64,000 bases of DNA from Lysobacter_L cavernae (GCF_042648505.1 NZ_JBHRXK010000004.1:362030-426029); one strand, 5' to 3'. Positions 22,311-31,811 are shown, counted from the stretch's first letter. The notes: a model not told the origin generated them from the letters alone. Translations and numbers: made by a program.

Positions 22311-23294
22311 CTACTCGTGCACGCCGTGCTCGCGCAGCAGGGCCGAGATATCGAAGCGCCAGACATTGCGCGAGCCGTTGAGCGGGCTGTCGAGTCGTTG
22401 GCCCAGGTCGGCGAGGTCCTGCGCCGGCTTCGGAAACGTGACCGGTTGCGGGCGCATGCTGGTTACCAGCAGCTCGCCAAAGTCGCGGCCCAGTGACGGG
22501 GCGTTCTCCAGATACAGGCTGTTGACCGGGTCGGGCAGGCGCAGCGGTTTGCCCCAGCCGCCGTCGGCGTTGCGGAAGGCGATGTAGATGTCGGCCGAGC
22601 CGGCCGAATCGCCTTCGTCACCGGCGAACAGGACGAAGCGTTCCTGCGGGTCGATCGCCGGGTCCATGTGGTTGCCCTTGACGCCAGTCCCCAACTCGAT
22701 GCGCTGCGGGGCGCCGTAGGTGCGGCCGTCCCACTGCGCCCGGTAGACCTGGTAGGCCGCGCCGGAGTCCTCGCGGTGCGCGGAGAAGTACAGGTTGCCG
22801 TTGGCGGCGACCGACGGGTTGTAGACCGTCGGCACGCGATTGACCTCGCCGTCGATGTGGACCGGGCGGCCCCAGCCCGACGCGGTGCGCTCGACATACC
22901 AGAGGTTGGCGCCCGGGAAGCGCTGCTTGCCGCGCGTGGCGACCAGGCTGCTGCCACCGTCGATAACCGGGCGGTTGGAGACGAAGAACAGGCGCTTGCC
23001 GTCGGGCGAGACGTGCGGCTCGGAGTCTTTCCAGACGCCGGAGAACGGCGCGATGCGGACGTTGCCGTAGCCATCGCCGATGCGGTCCGCCACCAGGATC
23101 GCGGTGTCGCCGGACACCAGGTCGCCGCGCATGAAGTACACGCTGCGCCGGTCCGGAGTGAAGCTGGCGCTGGTCTCGTTGTGGGCGGTCGACACGACGC
23201 CCGGGGCGAGCAGTTCGCCGGCATTCGCGCCGGAACAAAGCAGGGCCACGGCCAGTTGCGATGCGATGACACGACTCGTAGAAGTCAGATGCAT
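22311..23294 (-). CDS. Secreted PD40/TolB-like beta-propeller protein
   Basis: A 327-residue exported protein: signal peptide about 1-25 (ends SGANA), then repeated blades of the PD40 (WD40-like) type, seen as ASFTPDRRSVYF, PHVSPDGKRLFFVSNRP, PSVAANGNLYFSAHRE and PAIDPQERFVLFAGDE. This is the architecture of TolB-like propellers without the TolB N-terminal domain. Role unknown; such proteins may bind partners or sugars in the periplasm. Not in an operon: aspS-GNAT converge on it, and the upstream gene is divergent. Confidence 0.72.
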   Translation of the reverse strand: MHLTSTSRVIASQLAVALLCSGANAGELLAPGVVSTAHNETSASFTPDRRSVYFMRGDLVSGDTAILVADRIGDGYGNVRIAPFSGVWKDSEPHVSPDGKRLFFVSNRPVIDGGSSLVATRGKQRFPGANLWYVERTASGWGRPVHIDGEVNRVPTVYNPSVAANGNLYFSAHREDSGAAYQVYRAQWDGRTYGAPQRIELGTGVKGNHMDPAIDPQERFVLFAGDEGDSAGSADIYIAFRNADGGWGKPLRLPDPVNSLYLENAPSLGRDFGELLVTSMRPQPVTFPKPAQDLADLGQRLDSPLNGSRNVWRFDISALLREHGVHE

Positions 23295-23564
23295 GCTCCA
23301 CCCGATGCGGTTGGGTCACGGCAGTGTGCGCGACTGTCGGCCCGGCGCACGGTGCTGGAAGTCACGCCGGAGTCCGTCCGTTCAAGGCGGGGGCGCGGCG
23401 ATTACGCGGCGCCGTGGCGTGGCGTGGTTCATGGCGTGGGCAGGGATGCAGGGGCGGGCGCGTACCCGCCAGCGGGCTGCGCTCGAGTCGGCCATGCCCG
23501 ACGAACAGCAGCTGACCGAACGGCCCTCCTGAGGCCACTGTGCGCTTTGGTCTACGCTGATGCG
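23295..23564. other. Intergenic stretch with no recognised gene
   Basis: 270 bases between two divergent genes. It holds open frames only of the kind expected from high GC, with no SD or family motif. Promoters for both neighbours must lie here, but I see no convincing -10/-35 pair. Confidence 0.5.
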
Positions 23565-24194
23565 GTGACCGCAACCGATCCCGTGCCCCGACGCGTGCTG
23601 CTGCTGCATGGCCTGTGGATGCCGCGCCTGTCAATGCACTGGCTGGGCAGGCGCCTGCGCGAGGCCGGCTTCGCGCCGGAGTCGTTCGGCTACGCTACCG
23701 TGGCAGGCGGTCCCGACGCGGCGTTTCCGCGCCTGGTGCGTTCCCTGCAGGCCGCGCCGGCGCATGTGCTGGCCCACAGCCTGGGCGGGCTGGTCGCCCT
23801 GAGTACCCTGCAACGGCATCCGGACCTGCCGGTAGCGCGCGTGGTCTGCCTGGGCTCGCCGCTGTGCGGCAGCGGCGCGGCCGGCGGCCTGGCGCGCCGG
23901 GTCTGGACCGCGGCCACGCTCGGCCGTAGTGCGCAGCTGCTGCGCCAAGGCTGTGCGCCATGGACCGGACCGGCCGCGGTCGGGGTGATCGCCGGGCGCA
24001 CGCCACTCGGGCTGGGCCGCTACTTCGGCCACTTTGATGGCGACCACGACGGCACCGTCGCCGTCGCCGAAACCCGCCTGCCGGGATTGGCCGACCACGC
24101 CGTGATCGCCGCCAGCCACAGCGGCCTGCTGGTCTCGGCCGAGGCGGCGCGGCTGACGGTCGCGTTCCTGCGCAGCGGACGCTTCGCCGGTTGA
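23565..24194 (+). CDS. Alpha/beta hydrolase, lipase/PGAP1-like
   Basis: A 209-residue protein of the alpha/beta hydrolase fold: oxyanion segment LLLHGLWM, nucleophile elbow AHSLGGLVAL with Ser72, an acidic residue probably in GDHDGTVAV and a histidine in AASHSGLL. It lacks a clear signal peptide, so it is probably cytoplasmic. The GTG at 23565 is the earliest start that keeps the HG motif near the N-terminus; GTG 23583 is also possible, neither has a strong SD. Substrate unknown, probably an ester. Next gene yebC follows by about 90 bases. Confidence 0.7.
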   Translation: MTATDPVPRRVLLLHGLWMPRLSMHWLGRRLREAGFAPESFGYATVAGGPDAAFPRLVRSLQAAPAHVLAHSLGGLVALSTLQRHPDLPVARVVCLGSPLCGSGAAGGLARRVWTAATLGRSAQLLRQGCAPWTGPAAVGVIAGRTPLGLGRYFGHFDGDHDGTVAVAETRLPGLADHAVIAASHSGLLVSAEAARLTVAFLRSGRFAG

Positions 24195-24285
24195 GTGCGG
24201 TCGTTCCGGTTGCCGCCAGCGCCGGGCACAAGACGCCCAATCGAGTAAAATCGCCGCCCCCGTCACAGCAGCGCTCGGAACTCCC

Positions 24286-25017
24286 ATGGGTCGTGGACCG
24301 TCGATCGAAGCCCGCAAGAACGCCGTGGACGCCCAGCGCGGCAAGATCTTCACCAAGATCATCCGCGAGATAGGTGTAGCCGCGCGCGCCGGCGGTGGTG
24401 ATCCGGCCGGCAACCCGCGCCTGCGCGTGGCGATCGACAAGGGCCTGGCCGTCAACATGTCCAAGGACGTGATCGAGCGCGCCATCAAGAAGGCCACCGG
24501 CGAGCTGGAAGGCGTCGAGTACGAGGAAATCCGCTACGAGGGCTACGCCCCCGGCGGCGTCGCGGTGATCGTCGACTGCCTGACCGACAACCGTGTCCGT
24601 ACCGTCGCCGACGTGCGCCATGCTTTCGGCAAGTTCGGCGGCAACCTCGGCACCGAGGGCTCGGTGGCCTTCATGTTCAAGAAGCTCGGCGTGCTCTCGT
24701 TCGCCGCCGGTGTCGACGAAGAAAAAATCACCGAGGTCGCGATCGAGGCCGGCGCCGACGACGTGGTGGTCTACCCCGAGGACGGTGCGATCGACGTGAT
24801 CACCGCGCCCGACGCGTTCGAGGTGGTCAAGGCCGCAATGGAGGGCACCGGACTGAAGCCCGACATCGCCGAGGTCATCCTGCGCGCCGACAACGATATC
24901 GCCGTGACCGGCGAGGCTGCACAGCAGGTAGTCAAGCTGCTGCGCTGGCTCGAGGACATGGACGACGTGCAGAACGTCTACTCCAACGCCGACCTCGGCG
25001 AGGGTGCCTACGCCTGA
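24286..25017 (+). CDS. yebC: YebC/PmpR family protein
   Basis: 243 residues, full length for the family. Motifs: RKNAVDAQRGKIFTKIIREI at the N-terminus, NPRLRVAIDKGLAVNMSKDVIERAIKK, and YEGYAPGGVAVIVDCLTDNR. YebC proteins were described as transcriptional regulators and more recently as translation factors for proline-rich stretches. It starts MGRGPS instead of the usual MAGHSKW. As in many bacteria it is directly upstream of ruvC-ruvA. A taaaat at 24246-24251 may be its -10 element. Confidence 0.92.
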   Translation: MGRGPSIEARKNAVDAQRGKIFTKIIREIGVAARAGGGDPAGNPRLRVAIDKGLAVNMSKDVIERAIKKATGELEGVEYEEIRYEGYAPGGVAVIVDCLTDNRVRTVADVRHAFGKFGGNLGTEGSVAFMFKKLGVLSFAAGVDEEKITEVAIEAGADDVVVYPEDGAIDVITAPDAFEVVKAAMEGTGLKPDIAEVILRADNDIAVTGEAAQQVVKLLRWLEDMDDVQNVYSNADLGEGAYA

Positions 25018-25084
25018 GGGCGTAAGCTGTCGACGTGATCAGATTCCTCGGGATCCCCTTCGCCCCCACGCGCGCTTCGGCACG

Positions 25085-25137
25085 CTGCGCTCAGGGCAGG
25101 CTTCGACTGCGGCCGCTGCGCGCCCTGCGCTCAGGGC
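25085..25137 (+). repeat. 13-bp direct repeat between yebC and ruvC
   Basis: ctgcgctcagggc occurs at 25085-25097 and at 25125-25137, 40 bases apart, in the 127-base spacer between yebC and ruvC. The stretch resembles decayed interspersed repeats common in xanthomonads; no gene is seen here, although the ruvC frame stays open through it. Confidence 0.5.
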
Positions 25138-25144
25138 GTTCGGC

Positions 25145-25669
25145 GTGAGGATCCTCGGGATCGACCCGGGTTCGCAGCGGACCGGCGTCGGCGTCATCGA
25201 CGTCGCCGCCGACGGCCGTTGCACCTACGTGCACGCGCAGGCGTTGAAGCTGCTCGACGCGGAGGACTTTCCGTCGCGGCTGGGGCTGCTGTGCGAGGGC
25301 CTGGAAGCGCTGCTTGACGAATGGCAGCCGCAGCAGGTCGCCATCGAAACCGTGTTCATGGACAAGTCGGCGACCTCGGCGCTCAAGCTCGGTCACGCCC
25401 GTGGCGCGGCGCTGGCGACGGTGGTGCGCCGGCGCATCCCGATCAGCGAATACCCGCCGCGGGTGATCAAGCAATCGCTGGTCGGCCGCGGCGCCGCCGA
25501 CAAGCTGCAGGTGCAGCACATGGTACGGCTGCTGCTGAACCTGCCGGAAGTGAAACTGCAGGCCGACGCCGCCGACGCGCTGGCGGTGGCGCTGACCCAC
25601 GCGCACATGAGTGCGACCGCGGCGCGCACCGGCGTGGCCACCCACCTGTTGCGGAGACGCGGCGCATGA
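25145..25669 (+). CDS. ruvC: Holliday junction resolvase RuvC
   Basis: Cuts Holliday junctions during recombination with RuvAB. 174 residues. All four acidic catalytic residues are present: Asp7 (GIDPGS), Glu68 (AIETVF), Asp141 and Asp144 (ADAADALAVALTHAH). GTG at 25145 gives the family's usual start MRILGIDPG; the frame is open back to 25004 through repeat DNA but nothing upstream looks like RuvC. The stop overlaps ruvA by 4 bases. Confidence 0.96.
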   Translation: MRILGIDPGSQRTGVGVIDVAADGRCTYVHAQALKLLDAEDFPSRLGLLCEGLEALLDEWQPQQVAIETVFMDKSATSALKLGHARGAALATVVRRRIPISEYPPRVIKQSLVGRGAADKLQVQHMVRLLLNLPEVKLQADAADALAVALTHAHMSATAARTGVATHLLRRRGA

Positions 25670-26256
25670 TCGGTCGTCTGAAAGGCATCGTTGTCCACAA
25701 GCAGCCGCCGTGGCTGGTGGTCGACGTGAACGGCGTCGGCTACGAACTGGAAGCACCGATGAGCACCTTCTACGACCTGCCCGACCTGGGGCGCGAGGTG
25801 TCTTTGTTTACCCATTACGCGCAGAAGGAGGACAGCGTCTCGCTGTACGGCTTCCTGCGCGAGGGCGAGCGCCGTTTGTTCCGCGACGTGCAGAAAGTCA
25901 CCGGCATCGGCGCCAAGATCGCGCTGGCAGTGCTGTCGGGCGTCTCGGTCGACGAATTCGCGCGGCTGGTGCAGGCCGGTGACGTGACCGCGCTGACCCG
26001 CATCCCCGGTATCGGCAAGAAGACCGCCGAGCGCATGGTGGTCGAGCTGCGCGACCGCGCCGCCGACCTCGCCGGCGCCGGTGTCACGCTCGGTGGCGCC
26101 GGTGCCGCGGCCGATCCGCAAAGCGAGGCCGTGATCGCCTTGCAGCAACTGGGCTACAAGCCCGCCGAGGCCTCGCGCATGGCGCGCGAGGCCACCGCCG
26201 CCGGCGATGACGCCGCCGCCATCATCCGCAAAGCGCTAAAGTCCGCGCTTCGTTGA
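25666..26256 (+). CDS. ruvA: Holliday junction DNA helicase subunit RuvA
   Basis: Binds the four-way junction as a tetramer and loads RuvB. 196 residues: OB-fold domain I (MIGRLKGIVVHK, VNGVGYELEAP), two helix-hairpin-helix motifs (VTGIGAKIALAVLSG and IPGIGKKTAERMVVELRD), then a Gly/Ala linker and domain III (EAVIALQQLGYKPAEASRM) that contacts RuvB. ATG overlaps the ruvC stop. ruvB is not next; two kup genes lie between. Confidence 0.96.
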   Translation: MIGRLKGIVVHKQPPWLVVDVNGVGYELEAPMSTFYDLPDLGREVSLFTHYAQKEDSVSLYGFLREGERRLFRDVQKVTGIGAKIALAVLSGVSVDEFARLVQAGDVTALTRIPGIGKKTAERMVVELRDRAADLAGAGVTLGGAGAAADPQSEAVIALQQLGYKPAEASRMAREATAAGDDAAAIIRKALKSALR

Positions 26257-26293
26257 GCCACCGGCGGCGACGCCGCCCAGAGCAGACGTGCCC

Positions 26294-28237
26294 ATGTCCT
26301 CTTCCGCTTCTCCGTCAGCGCCGCCTTCCGCTTCCACGCATGGCAGTCAGGACGGCCACCGCAAGCAGGGGCTGGCCGGCCTGGTGGTCGGTGCCATCGG
26401 CGTCGTCTTCGGCGACATCGGCACCAGCCCGTTGTACACGCTGAAGGAGGCGTTCTCGCCGCACTTTGCCAAGCAGTTGGGCATGGTGGTGGACGAGGCG
26501 ACCGTGCTGGGCATGCTGTCGCTGGTGTTCTGGGCGCTGATGATCGTGGTCACGCTGAAGTACGTGACCATCATCATGCGCGCCGACAACGAGGGCGAGG
26601 GCGGCATCATGGCGCTGATGGCGCTGGCCCAGCGCACCTTGCCCAAGGCATCGCGCTCGGCCTATGTGGTGGGCATCCTCGGCATTTTCGGTGCCTCGCT
26701 GTTCTTCGGCGACAGCGTCATCACCCCGGCCATCACCGTGCTCGGCGCGGTTGAAGGCCTGGAAGTCGCCGCGCCGGGCCTGCACCGGTTCATCGTGCCC
26801 ATCGCGGTCGTCATCCTGGTGCTGGTGTTCCTGGCGCAGCGCTTCGGCACCGAGAAGGTCGGCCGGATCTTCGGTCCGATCATGATCGTGTGGTTCATCT
26901 CGCTGGCGCTGATCGGCCTGTACAACATCGTCAAGGCGCCGGCGGTGATCCAGGCGTTGAATCCGATGTGGGGCATGCGCTTCTTCATCGAGCACGGCAG
27001 CCTGTCGGTGATGATCCTGGGCGTGGTGGTGCTGGCGGTGACCGGCGGCGAGGCGCTGTACGCCGACATGGGCCATTTCGGCCCGCGCCCGATCCGCGTG
27101 TCCTGGTACTTCCTCGTGTTGCCCTGCCTGATGCTGAATTACCTGGGGCAGGGCGCGTTCGTGCTGGCGCACCCGGAGGCGGTCAAGAACCCGTTCTTCG
27201 AGGCGGTGCCGCGCTGGGCCCTGTACCCGATGATCGTACTGGCGACGATGGCGGCGGTGATCGCCTGCCAGGCCGTCATCACCGGTGCCTACTCGGTGGC
27301 GCGCCAGGCCATGCAGCTGGGCTACATCCCGCGCATGCAGATCAAGCACACCTCGCACGAGACCATCGGCCAGATCTATGTGCCCTACATCAACTGGCTG
27401 CTGATGGTGACGGTGCTGGTGGTGGTGCTGGCCTTCCGCAGCTCCACTGCGCTGGCCTCCGCCTACGGCATCTCGGTTTCGGCGACGATGCTGATCGACA
27501 CCCTGCTGCTGGCCCTGGTCGCGCGCGCGCTGTGGCCGAACTGGCGCAAGTGGGTGCTGCCGCTGTGCCTGCTGTTCTTCATCGTCGACCTGGGCTTCGT
27601 GATCGCCAACGGCGCCAAGTTCTTCGAGGGGGCGTGGTTCCCGCTGATGCTGGGCGTGGTGGTGTTCACCCTGCTGCGCACCTGGCGTCGCGGCCGCGAG
27701 CTGCTGCACGAGGAGGTCCGCAAGGAAGGCATCTCGCTGGACACCTTCCTGCCCGGCCTGATGCTGGCGCCGCCAGTGCGGGTGCCGGGCACGGCGATCT
27801 TCATGACCGCCGACAAGGGCGTGGTGCCGCACGCGTTGCTGCACAACCTCAAGCACAACAAGGTGCTGCACGAGCGTAATGTGTTCCTGACCGTGACCAC
27901 GCTGAAGGTGCCGTACGCGCCACGCGACCAGCGCCTCAAGATCGAGGCGATCGGCGACGACTTCTACCGCGTGGTGATCCGCTTCGGCTTCATGGAGGTG
28001 CCGGACGTGCCGCTGGCGCTGATGCGCTCCTGCGATGCCGGCGGCACCTATTTCGACCCGATGGACACCACCTATTTCGCCAGCCGCGAGACGGTGGTCG
28101 CCAGCCGCCACCGCGGCATGCCGATCTGGCGCGACAAGCTGTTCGCGTTCATGCACCGCAACGCTGCGCCAGCGACCGGGTTCTTCCGCATCCCCGGCAA
28201 CCGCCTGGTCGAACTGGGCGCCCAGGTCGAGATCTGA
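26294..28237 (+). CDS. kup: Low-affinity K+ transporter Kup, first copy
   Basis: K+/H+ symporter of the inner membrane, 647 residues. Family motifs: GVVFGDIGTSPLYTLKE in TM1, KYVTIIMRADNEGEGGIMAL, LFFGDSVITPAITVLGAVEG, GGEALYADMGHFG, and a ~150-residue cytoplasmic C-terminus (HNLKHNKVLHERNVFLTV). A Ser/Pro/Ala-rich N-terminal tail of ~25 residues comes before the first span. Start at ATG 26294; GTG 26288 is two codons earlier. It follows ruvA by 37 bases and is probably co-transcribed with the ruv genes. Confidence 0.93.
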   Translation: MSSSASPSAPPSASTHGSQDGHRKQGLAGLVVGAIGVVFGDIGTSPLYTLKEAFSPHFAKQLGMVVDEATVLGMLSLVFWALMIVVTLKYVTIIMRADNEGEGGIMALMALAQRTLPKASRSAYVVGILGIFGASLFFGDSVITPAITVLGAVEGLEVAAPGLHRFIVPIAVVILVLVFLAQRFGTEKVGRIFGPIMIVWFISLALIGLYNIVKAPAVIQALNPMWGMRFFIEHGSLSVMILGVVVLAVTGGEALYADMGHFGPRPIRVSWYFLVLPCLMLNYLGQGAFVLAHPEAVKNPFFEAVPRWALYPMIVLATMAAVIACQAVITGAYSVARQAMQLGYIPRMQIKHTSHETIGQIYVPYINWLLMVTVLVVVLAFRSSTALASAYGISVSATMLIDTLLLALVARALWPNWRKWVLPLCLLFFIVDLGFVIANGAKFFEGAWFPLMLGVVVFTLLRTWRRGRELLHEEVRKEGISLDTFLPGLMLAPPVRVPGTAIFMTADKGVVPHALLHNLKHNKVLHERNVFLTVTTLKVPYAPRDQRLKIEAIGDDFYRVVIRFGFMEVPDVPLALMRSCDAGGTYFDPMDTTYFASRETVVASRHRGMPIWRDKLFAFMHRNAAPATGFFRIPGNRLVELGAQVEI

Positions 28238-28351
28238 GCATGACCGGGTCGGGCCGCCGGCCCGATCCGCGCAATCGTTCGCGCAATTGTTTACGGCAAC
28301 TTTGCGCGGGCATTGCGCAGACTAGAGGGCCTCTTCCCAGCCGGCTTACTC

Positions 28352-30259
28352 ATGCGAGCAGACGATCGGGCGGCCGTTGCCGGCCAGCCCCACCGCGCGA
28401 ATGCGCAACAAGCCTTGCCGGTGCTGGCCGTGGCCGCGCTCGGCATCGTCTTCGGCGACATCGCCACCAGCCCGCTGTACGCGCTGCAGGAGGCCTTTGG
28501 CGCCCACGGCGTACGGCCAACCGGCGCCAACGTGCTGGGCATCCTGTCGCTGACGTTCTGGTCGCTGGTCGGCGTGGTCTCGCTGAAGTACGTGCTGTTC
28601 ATCATGCGCGCCCACAACAAGGGCGAGGGCGGCATCATGGCCCTGCTCGCGCTGGCGCAAGGCGCGCTGCGCCGGCAGCCGCGCCTGCGCTGGTGGGCGG
28701 TGATGGCGGGCCTGGCCGGTGCCGCGCTGTTCTTCGGCGACAGCGTGATCACCCCGGCGATCTCGGTGCTGTCGGCGGTGGAGGGGCTGAAGCTCGCCGC
28801 GCCGGGCCTGGCGAGCTGGGTCGTGCCGTTGAGCGTGCTGATCCTGCTCGGCCTGTTCGCGTTGCAGCGCTTCGGCACGGCGCGCGTCGGCGGCCTGTTC
28901 GGCCCGGTGATGCTGGTCTGGTTGCTGGTGATCGGCGTGCTCGGCCTGGCTTCGCTGCTCCAGCGTCCCGAGGTGCTGGCGGCGTTGAGCCCGCACCACG
29001 CGGTCGAGTTCTTCCTGCGCAACGGCTTCGCCGGCTTCACCACCCTGGGGGCGACGGTGCTGGTGTTGACCGGCGCCGAGGCGCTGTACGCCGACATGGG
29101 CCACTTCGGCGCGCGGCCGATCCGTTGGGCCTGGAGCACGGTCGCGCTGCCGTGCCTGCTGCTGAGCTACTTCGGCCAGGGCGCACTGCTGCTGGCCGAT
29201 CCCTCGGCCGCGGCGGGTCCGTTCTACCGGATGGTGCCGGGCTGGGCGCTGCTGCCGATGATCGGCCTGGCCACGCTCGCCACCGTGATCGCCTCGCAGG
29301 CGGTGATCTCCGGCGCGTACTCGATGATCCGCGAGGGCATGCAGCTGGGTTACCTGCCGCGCATGCGCGTGCTGCAGACCTCGTCGCAGATGCGCGGTCA
29401 GATCTACTTGCCGGCGGTCAACGCGATCCTGCTGGTGCTGGTGCTGGCCGCGGTGCTGGGGTTCCGCTCGTCCAGCGCTCTGGCCGCCTCGTTCGGCATC
29501 GCCGTCAGCGGCACCATGCTGATGACCACGATCCTGGCGTTGATCGTCGCGCGCCGGCTCTGGCAGTGGCCGCTCGCGGTGGTGGTGCCGCTGGCGGCGG
29601 TGCTGTTGACGATCGACCTGGCCTTCGTCGGCGCCAACCTGATGAAGCTCGGCAGCGGTGGCTGGTTCCCGCTGGTGCTGGGCATCGCCGCATTCACGGT
29701 GATGGTGACCTGGCGCCGCGGCCGCGAGCTGCTGGCCGCGCACATCCGCGCGCAGGGCGTGCCGCTGGAGCCGTGCATCGCCTCGCTGGTTGCGCACCCG
29801 CCGACCCGCGTGCCCGGCACCGCCTTGTTCCTGACCACCGAGCCGACGCTGGCGCCGCAGGCGCTGCTGCACAACCTCAAGCACAACAAGGTGCTGCACG
29901 AGCGCAACGCGATCCTCACCGTCGAGGTGCTCGACGAACCGTACGCCGACGGCCAGCGCGTCCACATCGAGCCGCTCGGCGGCGAGTTCTACCGCATCCA
30001 CGCCCGTTTCGGCTTCGCCGAGGACCCGGACATCCCGGCCGCGCTCGACGCCTGCGCGGTGCGCGGGCTTGGTTTCGACCTGATGGAGACGACCTTCTTC
30101 ACCAGCCGCGAGAACATCATCGCCGGCGACCGCACCGGCATGGCGGCATGGCGCGATCGCCTGTTCGCCTACATGGCGCGCAATGCGATGCCGGCTACCG
30201 CGTTCTTCCGCATCCCCGACAACCGCCTGATCGAGATTGGCCGGCGCGTGGCGCTGTGA
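28352..30259 (+). CDS. kup: Kup-family K+ transporter, second tandem copy
   Basis: 635 residues, same architecture as its upstream neighbour: GIVFGDIATSPLYALQEAF, NKGEGGIMALLALAQGA, FFGDSVITPAISVLSAVEG, GAEALYADMGHFGARPIRW and HNLKHNKVLHERNAILTV. The two differ throughout the membrane domain, so this is a diverged duplicate rather than a recent one. ATG 28352 is preferred; an in-frame TTG at 28313 would add 13 residues. About 115 bases separate the copies and 96 bases separate it from ruvB. Having two Kup genes inside the ruv operon is unusual. Confidence 0.92.
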   Translation: MRADDRAAVAGQPHRANAQQALPVLAVAALGIVFGDIATSPLYALQEAFGAHGVRPTGANVLGILSLTFWSLVGVVSLKYVLFIMRAHNKGEGGIMALLALAQGALRRQPRLRWWAVMAGLAGAALFFGDSVITPAISVLSAVEGLKLAAPGLASWVVPLSVLILLGLFALQRFGTARVGGLFGPVMLVWLLVIGVLGLASLLQRPEVLAALSPHHAVEFFLRNGFAGFTTLGATVLVLTGAEALYADMGHFGARPIRWAWSTVALPCLLLSYFGQGALLLADPSAAAGPFYRMVPGWALLPMIGLATLATVIASQAVISGAYSMIREGMQLGYLPRMRVLQTSSQMRGQIYLPAVNAILLVLVLAAVLGFRSSSALAASFGIAVSGTMLMTTILALIVARRLWQWPLAVVVPLAAVLLTIDLAFVGANLMKLGSGGWFPLVLGIAAFTVMVTWRRGRELLAAHIRAQGVPLEPCIASLVAHPPTRVPGTALFLTTEPTLAPQALLHNLKHNKVLHERNAILTVEVLDEPYADGQRVHIEPLGGEFYRIHARFGFAEDPDIPAALDACAVRGLGFDLMETTFFTSRENIIAGDRTGMAAWRDRLFAYMARNAMPATAFFRIPDNRLIEIGRRVAL

Positions 30260-30355
30260 GATCGCGACAGGGAATCGCCATGGAAACCGCGGAATGTGAG
30301 GCGCGGCCGGACTTTCGGGCCTGACCCGGGCCCGCTCACATGCGAACATAGCCGC

Positions 30356-31396
30356 ATGAACGACGAACGCATCATCGCTGCTGGCGCCACGCGCGAGGAC
30401 GAGGCCATCGAGGCCTCGATCCGCCCCAAGCGCCTGGACGAGTACCTCGGCCAGCAGCCGGTGCGCGAGCAGATGAAGATCTACATCGAGGCCGCCAAGC
30501 AGCGTGGCGAGGCGCTCGACCACGTGCTGATCTTCGGCCCGCCCGGCCTGGGCAAGACCACGCTGAGCCATGTCATCGCCAACGAGCTCGGCGTCGGCCT
30601 GCGCCAGACCTCCGGCCCGGTGATCGAGAAGGCCGGCGATCTGGCCGCGCTGCTGACCAACCTGCAGCCGCACGACGTGCTGTTCGTCGACGAGATCCAC
30701 CGCCTCTCGCCGGCGATCGAGGAAGTGCTGTACCCGGCGATGGAGGACTACCAGATCGACATCATGATCGGCGAGGGCCCCGCGGCGCGTTCGATCAAGC
30801 TCGACCTGCCGCCGTTCACCCTGATCGGCGCGACCACCCGCGCCGGCCTGCTGACCGCGCCGCTGCGCGATCGCTTCGGCATCGTCCAGCGCCTGGAGTT
30901 CTACAGCGCCGAGGAACTGACCCGGATCGTGCGCCGCTCGGCGCAGATTCTCGGCATCGCCTGCGAGCCGGAAGGCGCGGCCGAGATCGCCCGACGCTCG
31001 CGCGGTACCCCGCGCATTGCCAACCGCCTGCTGCGGCGGGTGCGCGACTTCGCCCAGGTCCGTGCCGGCGGCGACATCACCCGCGAGGTCGCCGATGCGG
31101 CGATGGCGATGCTCAAGGTCGACCCGGAGGGCTTCGACGAGCTCGACCGGCGCATGTTGCGCACCATCATCGAGTCGTTCGACGGCGGCCCGGTCGGCGT
31201 CGAATCGCTGGCCGCGGCGCTCAGCGAGGAGCGCGGCACGCTCGAGGACGTGATCGAACCCTACCTGATCCAGCAGGGCTATTTGATCCGCACCGCGCGC
31301 GGGCGCATGGCCACGGCCAAGGCCTACCGGCACATCGGCTTGAAGCCGAAAGCCAATAACGACGGACTTTTCACGGAATCCGAGCGCGATGGTTGA
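30356..31396 (+). CDS. ruvB: Holliday junction helicase ATPase RuvB
   Basis: Hexameric AAA+ motor that drives branch migration with RuvA. 346 residues: Walker A GPPGLGKT (61-68), Walker B LFVDEIHRL, sensor 1 and arginine-finger region LIGATTRAGLLTAPLRDRFG, and the C-terminal winged helix (VGVESLAAALSEERGTLEDV, PYLIQQGYLIRTARGR). The start ATG 30356 fits the family N-terminus. The 3' end overlaps ybgC by 8 bases, linking the ruv and tol transcripts. Confidence 0.97.
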   Translation: MNDERIIAAGATREDEAIEASIRPKRLDEYLGQQPVREQMKIYIEAAKQRGEALDHVLIFGPPGLGKTTLSHVIANELGVGLRQTSGPVIEKAGDLAALLTNLQPHDVLFVDEIHRLSPAIEEVLYPAMEDYQIDIMIGEGPAARSIKLDLPPFTLIGATTRAGLLTAPLRDRFGIVQRLEFYSAEELTRIVRRSAQILGIACEPEGAAEIARRSRGTPRIANRLLRRVRDFAQVRAGGDITREVADAAMAMLKVDPEGFDELDRRMLRTIIESFDGGPVGVESLAAALSEERGTLEDVIEPYLIQQGYLIRTARGRMATAKAYRHIGLKPKANNDGLFTESERDG

Positions 31397-31811
31397 CGCG
31401 GCGTTCAGTTGGCCGACACGGGTCTATTGGGAAGATACCGACGCGGGTGGGGTGGTCTACCACGCGCAGTACCTGGCGTTTCTCGAACGCGCGCGGACCG
31501 AGTGGATGCGCGCGCAGGGCTACGGCCAGGAACTTCTGCGCCGCGAATACGATCTGGTGTTCGCGGTGCGCGCGATGCAGCTCGACTTCCTCAAGCCGGC
31601 GCGACTGGACGACGCGCTGGAAGTCAGCGCCGGCCTGCAGGAATGCCGGCGCGCCAGCGCGATCTTCGCGCAGGCGATCCACCGCGGCAGCGAGTTGCTG
31701 CTGACCGCGCAGGTGCGGGTCGCGGCGCTCGATGCGGGGGCGTTTCGCCCGCGCGCGATCCCGCCGCCGCTGTTTGACCAGCTCAAAGCCCTTGAACAAC
31801 CCGCGTCTTAA
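31389..31811 (+). CDS. ybgC: Tol-Pal-associated acyl-CoA thioesterase YbgC
   Basis: Hot-dog-fold thioesterase of 140 residues. The catalytic segment is EDTDAGGVVYHAQYLAFLERART with Asp18 and His25 at the usual positions. In E. coli YbgC hydrolyses acyl-CoA and associates with phospholipid synthesis enzymes; it is always the first gene of the tol-pal cluster. Overlaps ruvB by 8 bases; tolQ follows after 72 bases. Confidence 0.93.
   Translation: MVDAAFSWPTRVYWEDTDAGGVVYHAQYLAFLERARTEWMRAQGYGQELLRREYDLVFAVRAMQLDFLKPARLDDALEVSAGLQECRRASAIFAQAIHRGSELLLTAQVRVAALDAGAFRPRAIPPPLFDQLKALEQPAS

Noticed and set aside
25004..25144. Longer RuvC beginning within yebC
   Set aside because: The extra residues would come from repeat DNA and do not match the family, which starts at M/V-RILGIDPG.
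28346..31333. A 995-codon open frame on the - strand opposite kup and ruvB
   Set aside because: It mirrors two real genes; long antisense frames are common in GC-rich coding DNA and this one has no domain motif.
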